DNA from: Pseudomonadota bacterium
GTDB taxonomy: Bacteria > Pseudomonadota > Alphaproteobacteria > Rhizobiales > Xanthobacteraceae
Length of the DNA: 64,000 nucleotides
Reading direction: 5' to 3'
Assembly: GCA_023388935.1 (NCBI GenBank)
Contig: JAEWFG010000410.1
Coordinates: 17,745-81,744 of the forward strand
Shown: piece by piece, positions 1-9,600 of the stretch
How positions within the stretch are numbered: position 1 is the stretch's first letter
How the letters are laid out: the number at the start of each line of letters is the position of its first letter
The notes under the pieces: generated by a model
Told to the model about the DNA's origin: nothing
Seen by the model: the letters and a program-made list of their open reading frames with translations, nothing else
Database searches by the model: none
Position numbers and translations under genes: made by a program

Positions 1-123
1 GTCGACGACATCGTAATCGGCATCGGCGTGGTGCGCCCTTCCGACGAGATTTCAGCCAAGGCCTACTTCTGGCTGAACCTCACCGTCAAAATCGTTGAGG
101 ACATGGCCGACCCATACGTGTAA
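1..123 (+). CDS. phage structural protein, C-terminal 40 residues (partial)
   Basis: Reading frame 1 is open from the window edge to a TAA at 121-123. The fragment ends WLNLTVKIVEDMADPYV. Its position directly before the tail tube gene is where siphophages usually carry a tail terminator or tail completion protein, so that is the likely role, but 40 residues do not allow a family call. The gene belongs to the rightward late operon. Confidence 0.6.
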   Translation, partial: VDDIVIGIGVVRPSDEISAKAYFWLNLTVKIVEDMADPYV

Positions 124-131
124 ACAGAGTA

Positions 132-146
132 TCACCCGTCCGTTGA
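132..146. promoter_or_regulatory. dispersed 15-bp operator-like palindrome, copy 1
   Basis: TCACCCGTCCGTTGA lies in the 44-bp gap between the partial first gene and the tail tube gene. Read on the other strand it is TCAACGGACGGGTGA, matching the family found at 11 gene boundaries in this prophage. The tube gene has its own ribosome site (GGAG at 158-161). Binding by the prophage repressor is inferred. Confidence 0.45.
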
Positions 147-167
147 TTTATCACCTCGGAGACGACA

Positions 168-977
168 ATGACCATCCAGACGAAGAACTATACCCTCGGG
201 CGCGGCAAGCTGTATTTTGCCAAGTTCCTGACCGGCACCCAGAACACCAATGGCGAGCGGTACATCGGCAACACGCCGGCCCTCGGACTGAAGTTCGACG
301 CCACGATGCTCGATCACTACGACTCCGATCAGGGCATCAAGGAAAAGGACAACTCGATCACCTTGCAGGTGAACCGCGAGGGATCCTTCACCACCGACAA
401 CGTGTCGCCCGAGAACCTGGCCCTCCTGTTCTTCGGCAGCACCGACGTCCTGACCGTGACCGGCGCGACGGTAACCGGTGAGACCTTTACGGCGGTCCAT
501 ACCGGCGTCACCTATCAGCTCGGCGTCACCCCGGCGAACCCGGCCGGCGCGCGCGGCATCGTCTATCCGGGCGCGGCGGGTACGGCCTTCAAGGTGACCG
601 ACGACGCCGGCAGCCCGGCGACCTTCGCGGCGGGTACCGACTACAAGTTCGACCCCGCCACCGGCCGCCTCGAAATTCTTGAAGGCGGTGCCATCATGGA
701 CGGCACCACCAACCTCAAGGTCACCTACACCACCGAGACGAAGTCGCAGCAGCGCGTCATCTCCGGCTCGAACCCGGTCGAAGGCCTGATGCGCTTCATC
801 TCGGCGAACCCGGCCGGCAAGGACATGGATTATCTGCTGCCCTGGGTGAAGCTGACCCCGGATGGCGACTTCACGCTGAAGGGCGACGAGTGGCAGCAGC
901 TGAAGTTCAAGGTCGAGGTGCTGAAGCGCACCGGCTACGAGGCGCTCTACATCAACGGCCGTCCGGAAGGCGCCTAA
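168..977 (+). CDS. major tail tube protein
   Basis: A 269-residue protein starting MTIQTKNYTLGRG, with GGAG six bases before the ATG. Size, beta-rich low-cysteine composition and position (just before a frameshifted chaperone pair and the tape measure) fit a siphophage major tail protein, which polymerises into the tube that conducts DNA. Residues about 120-190 look like an inserted Ig-like or decoration domain rich in Gly, Thr and Asp, which is common in tube proteins. Late operon member. The assignment rests mainly on gene order. Confidence 0.75.
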   Translation: MTIQTKNYTLGRGKLYFAKFLTGTQNTNGERYIGNTPALGLKFDATMLDHYDSDQGIKEKDNSITLQVNREGSFTTDNVSPENLALLFFGSTDVLTVTGATVTGETFTAVHTGVTYQLGVTPANPAGARGIVYPGAAGTAFKVTDDAGSPATFAAGTDYKFDPATGRLEILEGGAIMDGTTNLKVTYTTETKSQQRVISGSNPVEGLMRFISANPAGKDMDYLLPWVKLTPDGDFTLKGDEWQQLKFKVEVLKRTGYEALYINGRPEGA

Positions 978-1011
978 TCGCAACTCTCGTTTAGTTAAGG
1001 ATTGAGCGTCA

Positions 1012-1470
1012 ATGGCTCTCAAGTACAACCTTGCGACCCGAACCGTTGACACCCCCGGAGGACAGATCGTCCTTCGGGGTCTCAACATTCAGGACATCTC
1101 TGCGATCGTTGGTCGCCACAGCACCGATCTCAACGCGCTGTTCCAGACGATCAAGGACGGCTCGGCCGGCGTCTCCGTCGAGAACTTCGACGCCGTCGCG
1201 GCATTCCTGTTGCAGACCGTGCCCGGTGCAGCCGCCGACATCATCGCCTATGCCGCCTTCGACCCTGCAAAGGACGATCCCGCCGCATTGGCCGACGATG
1301 CCATGGTCGCCTTCAAGATCGAGGCTCCGGTTCAACTGCTGCTCCTGGAAGCGATCGGCGAGCTGACCTTCGCGATGGAGGGTGGCGTAAAAAAAGCCTT
1401 AGAGATCGTCGTCCGGATGATGCAGGGCACGACAACCCTGGTGGCGGAAGTTCAGGCTCCGCGACTCTGA
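1012..1470 (+). CDS. tail assembly chaperone (gpG-like, unshifted product)
   Basis: A 152-residue soluble protein beginning MALKYNLATRTVD. It sits between the tube and tape-measure genes, where siphophages encode the chaperone that coats the tape measure during tail assembly. A run of seven A residues at 1389-1395 is in the right phase for a -1 frameshift. The shifted product joins the short frame ending at 1706 and would be about 231 residues (384 nt before the shift, 103 codons after it). This is the lambda G/GT arrangement. Confidence 0.75.
   Translation: MALKYNLATRTVDTPGGQIVLRGLNIQDISAIVGRHSTDLNALFQTIKDGSAGVSVENFDAVAAFLLQTVPGAAADIIAYAAFDPAKDDPAALADDAMVAFKIEAPVQLLLLEAIGELTFAMEGGVKKALEIVVRMMQGTTTLVAEVQAPRL
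1389..1395 (+). other. A-AAA-AAA slippery heptamer for programmed -1 frameshift
   Basis: Frame-0 codons are GTA AAA AAA GCC, so the seven A residues form a perfect X-XXY-YYZ slippery site. After a one-base slip, reading resumes with AGC at 1395. There is no stop in the -1 frame from there through the downstream chaperone frame to the TGA at 1704-1706. The geometry matches lambda G/GT and related siphophage chaperones. I did not identify a specific stimulatory stem-loop. Confidence 0.8.
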
Positions 1471-1478
1471 GCGAATGG

Positions 1479-1706
1479 GTGTGGGGGCTGCGGAAGTCCG
1501 TCAGCCTCCTTCTCGATCACGGCCACCCTGAAGCTCAGTCTTATCCGATCGGAATGCTTTGGGACGAGTCACTGTTGGTTATCGAGCGGCTCAACCGCAT
1601 CGAAGTCTCGAGAGTGATGTTGTTCCAGGCGGCGGTCTCAGCCTTCTTCTCCAAAGACGCAGCCAACGAACTGCAAAAACTCGTCAGTAAAATGATGGAG
1701 GACTGA
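1479..1706 (+). CDS. tail assembly chaperone, frameshift extension (T-like)
   Basis: This 75-codon frame starts with a possible GTG, but there is no good ribosome site. It is better read as the C-terminal part of the -1 frameshift fusion with the upstream chaperone. It encodes WGLRKSVSLLLDHGHPEAQ and then a helical segment ending KLVSKMMED. In lambda the T extension recruits the tail tube protein onto the chaperone-coated tape measure, and the same role is inferred here. The tape measure start follows two bases after the stop. Confidence 0.7.
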   Translation: MWGLRKSVSLLLDHGHPEAQSYPIGMLWDESLLVIERLNRIEVSRVMLFQAAVSAFFSKDAANELQKLVSKMMED

Positions 1707-1707
1707 C

Positions 1708-4700
1708 GTGGCGCAAAAAGACATTGACTTGGTCATCCGCGCTAAAGCGGACGCAGCCAAGGCGGTTCAGTCCGTCAGCGATGCTCTCAAAGAACTCGCC
1801 ACCGTTCAGGATCAGGTCGGCACCAGCGCTTCCCGAACAGACGGTCTGCTCGGGAAGCTCGCCACCGAGTTCGGAAATCTCAACAAGCAAATCGCAGGCC
1901 TCGGCGCGCTCAACACCGTGGCCGAGAAGATGGACAAGGCCGCCGGCGCGATCTCGCGCCTGGAGCAGTCCACGTCGAAGGCCGCCTCTGACGCGGCGAA
2001 GCTGAGCGCCGAATACGAGAAGGCGACCACATCCGTCACCGCGCTCACCGCGAAGGCTGAGCAATCGGCGGCCGCATTCAACACGCAGAAGAACGCGGTG
2101 GCCGCCGCGAAGGCTGAGCACACCCAACTGAACGCGCAGATCCAGCAGGCCAAGGATCGATACTCGGAATTGTATCGGGCGGTCCAGTCGGCAAAGGCTC
2201 CGAGCGACGCGCTGAAGCAGTCTCTCCGCGACCAGCGGGACGCGTTGATGGCTCTGTTCAGCCTGCAGCAGTCGTCCGCCGGCAACGTGGCTGCTCAGCA
2301 GAGCGCCCTCGCCGCAGCCCGCAGCACGGCAGAGGAAAACCGGAAAGCAGCCGGCGCGGCCGTCGCGAACCAGGCGACCCTTCAAGTCGCCCTCGACAGG
2401 GCCTCGCAGTCAGCCGCCAAGGAAGCCGCGGCACTCGACGCCGCCCGCGCTGGCATGGCCGAGATGTCCGGTGTCGCCAGTGGCGCGGCAGCTGCGCTCG
2501 GCGGCGTGGCGGTCTCCCAGGAACAGATTGCCGCCGCGTCCGCCAAGGCTGCCGCCGATCTGAAGAACGTCACCGCGGCGCTCGATCAGCAGCGTAAGGC
2601 GGGCTCGGGTGCCGCCACGGCGACCGGACCGGCGGCGACCGCGACGACCGCCTATCGGGCCCAGGTTCAGGCCGTTCAGGACGCCAAGGTCGCATACCAG
2701 GCTGCCAACGCCGAGGCGACCCGGCTGGGGGCGGCTCTCCGCAACACGGCGCAGCCGACCCGCGAGCTCCAAACCGCCTTCGTGCTCGCGCAGGCGGCTT
2801 CGGTGAACGCCAAGCAGGCTTATTTCGATCAGGCCGCGGCACTCAATCAGCTGCGTGGGCAGACCCAAGGGACGTTCCTCGCGTTCAGCCAGGGCATTTC
2901 CCAACTGTCGACGGCGAGCGCCCAGGTTCGCACCACCGCGTTCGCTGGTACCGAGGCACTGCGGCAGGTCGCTGGCGCGGCAACTCAGGCTGGCGCAGCT
3001 GCTGGCGCGGCGACCACCGGGACGTTCTCGCTGCGCGACGCCTGGGCGTCCCTGACCGATGGCGGGCGGGAATCCCTGTCGGTGTTCCAGCGCGTCCGCG
3101 GCGAACTGCTGGCGCTGGCCGTCGGCTACCTCGGTGTGCAGGCTGCAATCAGCCGCCTCGGGGATGTCGTCTCGACCTTCCGCACGCTGGAAGCCGCGCA
3201 GAACCGTCTCGGCGCCGTGTTCAACCAGGACAAGAGCAAGACCGGGGCCGAGCTCGAATTCATCGCCCGCACCGCGGAGAGGCTCGGCTTCAGCTTCGGC
3301 ACCCTGGCCGACGAATACGGCAAGTTCTCCGTGGCCGCCAACGCCGCGAACTTCACGATCGGCGAGACCCGAAAGGTGTTCCTCGCGGTCGCGGAGGCAG
3401 CCCGAGTCAACAAGCTCTCGACGTCCGAGACCGAAGGCGTCTTCCTTGCCCTCAGTCAGATGCTGTCGAAAGGCAAGATCCAGTCGGAAGAGTTGCGGCG
3501 ACAGCTCGGCAACCGTCTGACCGGTGCGTTCCAGATCATGGCTGACGCGCTCGGCATGACGTCGGCGCAGCTCGACAAGGCGATGCAGAAGGGCGAAGTC
3601 CTCGCCAATCAGAGCACGCTCATCAAGTTCGCCGACGAGTTGAACAAGCGTTTCGGTGCACAACTTCCCGACGCCTTGACCTCGCTGACCACCGAGCTCG
3701 GCCGGTTCGAGAACACGCAGTTCATGGCTCGCCTGCTGGTCGCGACCGGCGGCTTCACCGACGCGCTGAAGAACGCCCTCAAGGCGCTCAACGATATCGC
3801 CGGACAAAAGAGCACGCAGGATTTCTTCCTCGGGCTCGGCGCGGCAATGGGACGCGTGGTCGACGCTGGCGTGGTGCTGATCACCAACTTCAAGTCGATC
3901 ATCACGGCGATTGAAGTTCTGATCGCGGTCAAGATCGGCGCGGCGTTCGGCACCTGGGCGACGCAAGCCGGGGTGCTCACTTCGGTGATGACCGCGGTCC
4001 GCGCTGCGACCATTGCGGCGGCAGTGTCGATCGAGCTGATCGGACCCGCGGCAACCGCCGGCTCGATCGCGATGGGCGTATTGCAGGGCGCGGCTGCCAC
4101 GTTGCGCGCGGCGATGGCTGCGCTTTGGACGGCGATCGGCGGCCCCGTCGGCATCATCGCTGCGGCTACGCTGTTCTTCGGCGGCAATCTGCTCGTCAAG
4201 TGGATGACGAGCGTCGACTCGGCCACGGGGGCGCTGGCTGAACACAAGCGGATCGTCGGCGAAGTCGCGGCGGCGTATGAAGCTGCCGCCGGGAAGGCCG
4301 ACGATTGGACCAAGCGGGTCAAGAATGCGTCGTCCGCCGAGGTGCTCAACAGCTTCAAGCAGTTGCAGACCGAGCTTGAAAATGCGCGCCAGAAGATCGT
4401 CAACGTAGCCAGCATCGATCAGAACCTCTTTGGACGCGGCCCGCGGTCGAAGGAGATCGACGACCTCGTTGCCCAATTCACGCGTGGTCAGAAATCAGCC
4501 GCAGAACTGAAAGCTGCTGTCGAGGAGATTTTCAAGGATACCAACAACGACGCTACGCGCGCCTACGCCGAGAACGTGATCAAGGCTGCTACCGCCTACG
4601 ACGCCTTCTCTGTCGCGCTCGGCAAGACCGCGGTCATCGTTCAGGAAATGGGCATCAAGGCCGACGGTCTCGACAAGGCGCTCGACCAGAACCGGCAGAG

Positions 4701-6609
4701 CATGCGGTCGGTGGTCGGCGCTGTCGATCAGGTCGGTGGCAGCTTCCGCGGCATCAAGTTCGATATCGACGCTTTCACCAAGGCCTTCGACGCCGTTCAG
4801 AACGTCATCCCGTCTGTCGCCAAGCAGCTCGAAAACCTCAAGGTCATAACGGACCTGAACAAGAACTCGTGGGTTGCGTTTACCCAGGCGGTCGCGTCCG
4901 GCGACTTCGACCGCATCAGGAACGTCCTCGACACCACCAGCCGCGCACAGATCGCCGCGAAGAACACTGCCGACCGCGCCTTCGAAACCTCCCTGCCGCA
5001 AGGTGGTCTCGACGCGATTATCGAGCGCATCATCTGGGCTGAAAGCAAGGGCGACCCCAACGCAAGGCCTCGCAACAGGGACGGTTCCTTTGCGTCCAGC
5101 GCTGTCGGCATCGGTCAGTTCACCGAGGAAACTTGGCTCGGCCTGTTCGATAAAGTCTTTCCCGCGCTCGCAGATATCAGCGACTCGGTGAAGCTCGGCT
5201 ATCGAACGAACGAAGACATGTCGCGGCAGATGCTAAACGCGCTGACGCAGCAGAACCAAGCCGCGCTGGTGAACAAAGGCATCACTCCGGACGCGACGAA
5301 TACCTATCTCGCCCACTTCCTCGGCGCTGGCGGCGCGATCAAGATGATCCTCGCCAATCCGAACGAACTCGCTGCCGCCGTGGCCGGTCCGAAGGCGACC
5401 GCGGCCAATCAGTCTGTTCTGGGCAATGGCCGCACGGTCCAAGACGTTCTGGATTGGGCTTCCCGGAAGATGGGAAGCGGTGAGCAACTCAACAGCAGCG
5501 GACAGACCAAGCGGGAAGTCACTCAACAGAGTGTCGACGACACCGTTAAGCAGTCGCAGCAAGAACTCGAAATCCAGAAGCTCAAGAATGATGGTCTCGA
5601 TCGCGAAGCCGTCATTAAGGCCAAGATCAACGAGCTGCAAAAAGACGGTACCGTTCTCGATGCCGACCAGGTCGCGAAGATCCGCGAGACGACGGGCGCG
5701 CTGTTCGACCAGCAAAACCAGCGCACCGCTGAACGGCAGGCGGTGCAGGAAGCCAACGGTCTCTACGCTCGTCAGAAGCAGCTTGTCGACGAAATCAAGA
5801 TGGCGACCCAGCAGGGCGACATGGGTCGCGTCAGCACGCTCCGAACCGAGCTGACCGGAGTCAACGTCGAACTGGCGCAGGCTGTCCAGAAGGCCCTCGA
5901 ACTCGCGCAGGCGCTCGGCGACAACAAGGCCATTGCGCAGCTCAACGCCATGAGCGCGAGCATCGGCAACATCGGCGTCGCGCTCCGCACGCAAGTCGTC
6001 ACCGCGCAGCAGATCAGCCAGCAGATTGCCGGTGGCCTGACGACCGCGTTGTCCTCCTCGGTCGACCTGCTCGTGCAAGCCGCGCAGGGCACAAAGAGTT
6101 GGAGCGACGCGCTGAAGGGTGTCGGGCAGGCGTTCCTCAAGTTCGCCGCGGACTTCCTGAAGCAGATCGCCGAGATGATCATCAAGCAGGCGATCTTGCG
6201 CGCCCTGCAATCGTCCGGAATCGGTGGCGGCATCTCCGGCGGGATCAACAGTCTCTTCGGCGTGGCTCACACGGGCGGCATGGTCGGCGGCCGATCGGCG
6301 ACGCGGGCGGCTCCGGTCGCGTGGTGGGCGAATGCTACGCGCTTCCATACCGGCGGCGTGGTGGGCCTCGGCCCCGATGAGCGCGCGATCATCGCCAGGT
6401 CGAACGAGGAAGTGCTGACCGAAACCGACCCGCGGCATCGGTTCAACCTCGGCAAGCAGGCGCCGCCGGCCGCGGCCAACATCAAGGTCGTCAACACGAT
6501 CGACCCGGGCGAGTTCATGAGCGCCGGTCTGAGCAGTCGTGTGGGCGAGCAGGCCTTCCTCAACATGATCTCGTCGAACCGCGCTACCCTGAAGTCGTTG
6601 CTTGCATGA
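1708..6609 (+). CDS. tail tape measure protein with lytic transglycosylase domain
   Basis: At 1633 residues this is the longest gene in the window, starting at a GTG two bases after the chaperone stop. Residues 1-330 are Ala/Gln/Lys-rich coiled coil. About 590-650 matches the conserved tape-measure block (LRRQLGNRLTGAFQIMADAL). About 740-830 is hydrophobic with several potential membrane segments. About 1100-1250 is a soluble lytic transglycosylase-like domain (IIWAESKGDPNA with the likely catalytic Glu near 1113, then AVGIGQF). The C-terminus has the usual membrane-like helix and Gly-rich segment. It sets tail length and probably opens peptidoglycan during DNA entry. The stop overlaps the next ATG (ATGA). 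Confidence 0.93.
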   Translation: MAQKDIDLVIRAKADAAKAVQSVSDALKELATVQDQVGTSASRTDGLLGKLATEFGNLNKQIAGLGALNTVAEKMDKAAGAISRLEQSTSKAASDAAKLSAEYEKATTSVTALTAKAEQSAAAFNTQKNAVAAAKAEHTQLNAQIQQAKDRYSELYRAVQSAKAPSDALKQSLRDQRDALMALFSLQQSSAGNVAAQQSALAAARSTAEENRKAAGAAVANQATLQVALDRASQSAAKEAAALDAARAGMAEMSGVASGAAAALGGVAVSQEQIAAASAKAAADLKNVTAALDQQRKAGSGAATATGPAATATTAYRAQVQAVQDAKVAYQAANAEATRLGAALRNTAQPTRELQTAFVLAQAASVNAKQAYFDQAAALNQLRGQTQGTFLAFSQGISQLSTASAQVRTTAFAGTEALRQVAGAATQAGAAAGAATTGTFSLRDAWASLTDGGRESLSVFQRVRGELLALAVGYLGVQAAISRLGDVVSTFRTLEAAQNRLGAVFNQDKSKTGAELEFIARTAERLGFSFGTLADEYGKFSVAANAANFTIGETRKVFLAVAEAARVNKLSTSETEGVFLALSQMLSKGKIQSEELRRQLGNRLTGAFQIMADALGMTSAQLDKAMQKGEVLANQSTLIKFADELNKRFGAQLPDALTSLTTELGRFENTQFMARLLVATGGFTDALKNALKALNDIAGQKSTQDFFLGLGAAMGRVVDAGVVLITNFKSIITAIEVLIAVKIGAAFGTWATQAGVLTSVMTAVRAATIAAAVSIELIGPAATAGSIAMGVLQGAAATLRAAMAALWTAIGGPVGIIAAATLFFGGNLLVKWMTSVDSATGALAEHKRIVGEVAAAYEAAAGKADDWTKRVKNASSAEVLNSFKQLQTELENARQKIVNVASIDQNLFGRGPRSKEIDDLVAQFTRGQKSAAELKAAVEEIFKDTNNDATRAYAENVIKAATAYDAFSVALGKTAVIVQEMGIKADGLDKALDQNRQSMRSVVGAVDQVGGSFRGIKFDIDAFTKAFDAVQNVIPSVAKQLENLKVITDLNKNSWVAFTQAVASGDFDRIRNVLDTTSRAQIAAKNTADRAFETSLPQGGLDAIIERIIWAESKGDPNARPRNRDGSFASSAVGIGQFTEETWLGLFDKVFPALADISDSVKLGYRTNEDMSRQMLNALTQQNQAALVNKGITPDATNTYLAHFLGAGGAIKMILANPNELAAAVAGPKATAANQSVLGNGRTVQDVLDWASRKMGSGEQLNSSGQTKREVTQQSVDDTVKQSQQELEIQKLKNDGLDREAVIKAKINELQKDGTVLDADQVAKIRETTGALFDQQNQRTAERQAVQEANGLYARQKQLVDEIKMATQQGDMGRVSTLRTELTGVNVELAQAVQKALELAQALGDNKAIAQLNAMSASIGNIGVALRTQVVTAQQISQQIAGGLTTALSSSVDLLVQAAQGTKSWSDALKGVGQAFLKFAADFLKQIAEMIIKQAILRALQSSGIGGGISGGINSLFGVAHTGGMVGGRSATRAAPVAWWANATRFHTGGVVGLGPDERAIIARSNEEVLTETDPRHRFNLGKQAPPAAANIKVVNTIDPGEFMSAGLSSRVGEQAFLNMISSNRATLKSLLA

Positions 6610-9600
6610 GCCTCAAGTTTGCCAGAGATTTGCCGGCGAAGCCGTTCAACACGGCTCTGCCGCGGTTCGATCCCAAGTTCTGGACGGTCGACTTCAACAA
6701 GGAGATGCTCGCGACGATCACCCCGCTCTCGGGCGATACGTTCAAGGTCTCCGCGCAGTTTCGCAGCAATGCCGACTTCATTGGCGTCAAGTGGACGTCG
6801 GAGGATCATTTCGACCACGACTATTTCAAGTACGCGACCGACAACGACTACACCAACACGATCCTGGCGTTTCGCCACAACCCGACGAACCCCAATCAGT
6901 TCACCGCGACGATCAGCGACAGCTCGTTCGCGTGGACCTATCGTCTGGTACCCTACGCACTGGTCGGCGGCCGATATGTGCCGCTCGATCCTCTCTTCAA
7001 CACCAAGCGCACCTACCCGGCCAGCGTCATCAAGCCGCCCGCAGAGTGGACCGACATCCCGGGTGGACTCGTGCCGTATCACGGGCGCACCGATTACATC
7101 TTCATCCTCGACTTCGACGACCTGCGCATTCTTCACTTCTATAGCGGTCGCCAGATCGACGCGCGCGCTGTCTTGGAGGTTTCCTTTGACACGCTGATCG
7201 GCTCACACGGCCTCGGGGAACTGACCAACGTCGAGTCGATCGTACAGGTCAGCCACAATGTCGTTCGGCTGACGATGAGCAATGTCCGGATCGGCGCGAA
7301 GCTGGTACCGGGCGACAAATTGCAGGTCGTCTATCGGACCTCGCTGCGCCTGGCCGGCCCACACCAGGAAGAATACGAGGTCATCTCGTCGAGCGGTTTC
7401 GGTAGCGGCACGCTGACGGCCATCTGCAAGGGTAACGTGCTCGGCGGTGCCTTCCTGGTGGCCGACGCATTCTATGGCCGCTTCCTGAAATCGATCTGCC
7501 CGGTCGCCCTGCAAGACTACGAGTTCTACTTCGCCGATCTGAAATGCTCCGGAAACCGTACGGAGATACTGAAGCGCAACCATCCGCAGCCGGCGCACTC
7601 GCTGATGATGACGAGCGGCTTCGACGACTCCTATTCGACGTCCGCCGACCGGCAGGTCGAGATGGTCCATGCGTTGGGCTATCGCGGCTTCTGGAACACC
7701 TATGTCGGGATGTCCCATTACTTCAACGCCAGGACTGTTTGGCTCGACAGTGAGACCGGCACCCATATCCCGGTTGGCAACGACACGGCGCACCAAATCC
7801 TGTTCGCTGGCAGCGTCGGCGCGGCCGCGCACTTCACAATCGGGGACCTGCCGAACCGCGGCATTGACCAGTTCAAGGCCGACCTCGGCACCCACTACGG
7901 GATTCCCGGGGGCCTGTTCAGCGTTATCAACGGCGCCGTTGCCAACTCGGTCGTCGATCGCGCGTGCTCGCCGGACCCGAGCGACGCCGAAGGCTGGTAT
8001 TGGTGGGACCTTGAAGCTGGTGCCCCGGGCCCCGCGCTCGAATATTGCGTGCTCAAGGCTGCCAAGAGCGACCTGACCGCCATCCTTTGGTCCGCCGGCG
8101 AGCTCGACGCTGCGGCGCTCGAGCAGCCGGGTGGCCGCGTCCCCGCCCCCAGTTATACCCGACACGAGGCATGCCTGCGGGCGATCTTCGCCTACATGCG
8201 CGAGCAGTGGGGTGATCTGCCCATCATCATCCAGGACGTCGCGTGGGGCTGGACTGCGGCCCGTCTGACGGCTCCGAGCGGCCAGCCGATCTATCTGGAC
8301 GCCTCGGCCAACTCGTGGGGCGATATCGTCTTCACCTGGTTGTCGCTGCGCTTCAGCCCCGTAGGTCGAACCTACACCGTCGAGATCCTGCCCCCGGTCG
8401 GCGAGACGCCCGTCCGGACGATCATCGTGCCGGGGACGCAGATCGATGGCGGGGTCATCTACGCCGACTACCCCGTCGAGCAGAACGTGCTCGATTGGGG
8501 CTTCCCGCCGAACTTCATTCGGTGGCGGGTTCGGGACGACGTGGGCAATGTGTCTGAGGATTGGGCGAACTTCCCCCAGATCGACAACGCCGCGATCGTC
8601 AAGCGCACGGTCCTGTTCGGCGGCCAGTCCAACGCCTTCGGCCATTTCAGCCAACTCTCGGGCGCCACCAAGGCCGATTATTCCGCCGGCACCTTCCGCC
8701 GACACCTGGCCGACCTGCTGGGGCTGCGGCACGTTCAGGTCATGCCGGTCAACGCGTCCCTCGGCTCGTCGGCGATCGACCGCCAGGCTGACGACGATCC
8801 GGTGCACGGAGCCAACTATTGGTGGGACCTCGGCGACGCCACCTACAATGTCGACGTGCCCGGACCGCGCACGACCGCGCTGATCGACATCGTCAACGCC
8901 CTCGGCGTGCCCGTGGACGATCTGATTTGGTCGCAGGGCGAGAACGACGTCGGCGCGATGGACCCGATCGCAATGCCGCGCTATTCGACGGTGCAGCGCT
9001 TCAAAGACGCAACCCTGCGCGTGTTCGCTGCGATCTCGTCAGCCTGCAGCAATGCCGATCTGCCGATCTGGATTCAGACCATCGGCCGCGGCTGGTGGGG
9101 CGACACCCCGCCGCCTGAGCCCAGCGAAGTCGCAGGCGTCTATTACAAGGCGGCGCGCGACGTGCAGAAGGATCTCGCGGCCAACTCGCAGCAGATCCGG
9201 ATCGGCTCGTGGCCGGACGGTCTCGCGCGCAGTCAGAACTATATCAAGGAGGTCGGCAACCCCGGCTGGATTCACTACAAGAGCGCCGTCTATCACGCCG
9301 CGGCCACCGAGCTCGCCGAGTCGATCTTCAACAACGTCGACCTCGTGACGTCGGCCCCCGCGTGGACGAGCCTCTCGCCGCCACGAAATATCCGCGTGAC
9401 GAAGAACAGCGGTAGCGGCGACATGACGATCGCCTGGGACGATCCAAGCGGCTACGGGCGCAGCTACGGCAACGATTACGGCACGCTCAACGACACCGAT
9501 TGGCGGGTCACCTCGCTCCACCTCGGAACAGGGGCGGTCGCTCATGTTTGGGACACGAGCACTCGATCGCAGGTCTACACGCTGGCAGAGCAGACCGCCG

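Noticed and set aside
2410..6438. Long leftward open frames under the tape measure gene
   Set aside because: Antisense of a clear tape measure protein; composition is typical of GC-driven shadows.
7600..7720. NodB-like polysaccharide deacetylase domain (FDDS motif) in the large tail protein
   Set aside because: Only the FDDS and nearby GYRGFW pattern match. The metal-binding His pair could not be located, so it is mentioned but not called.
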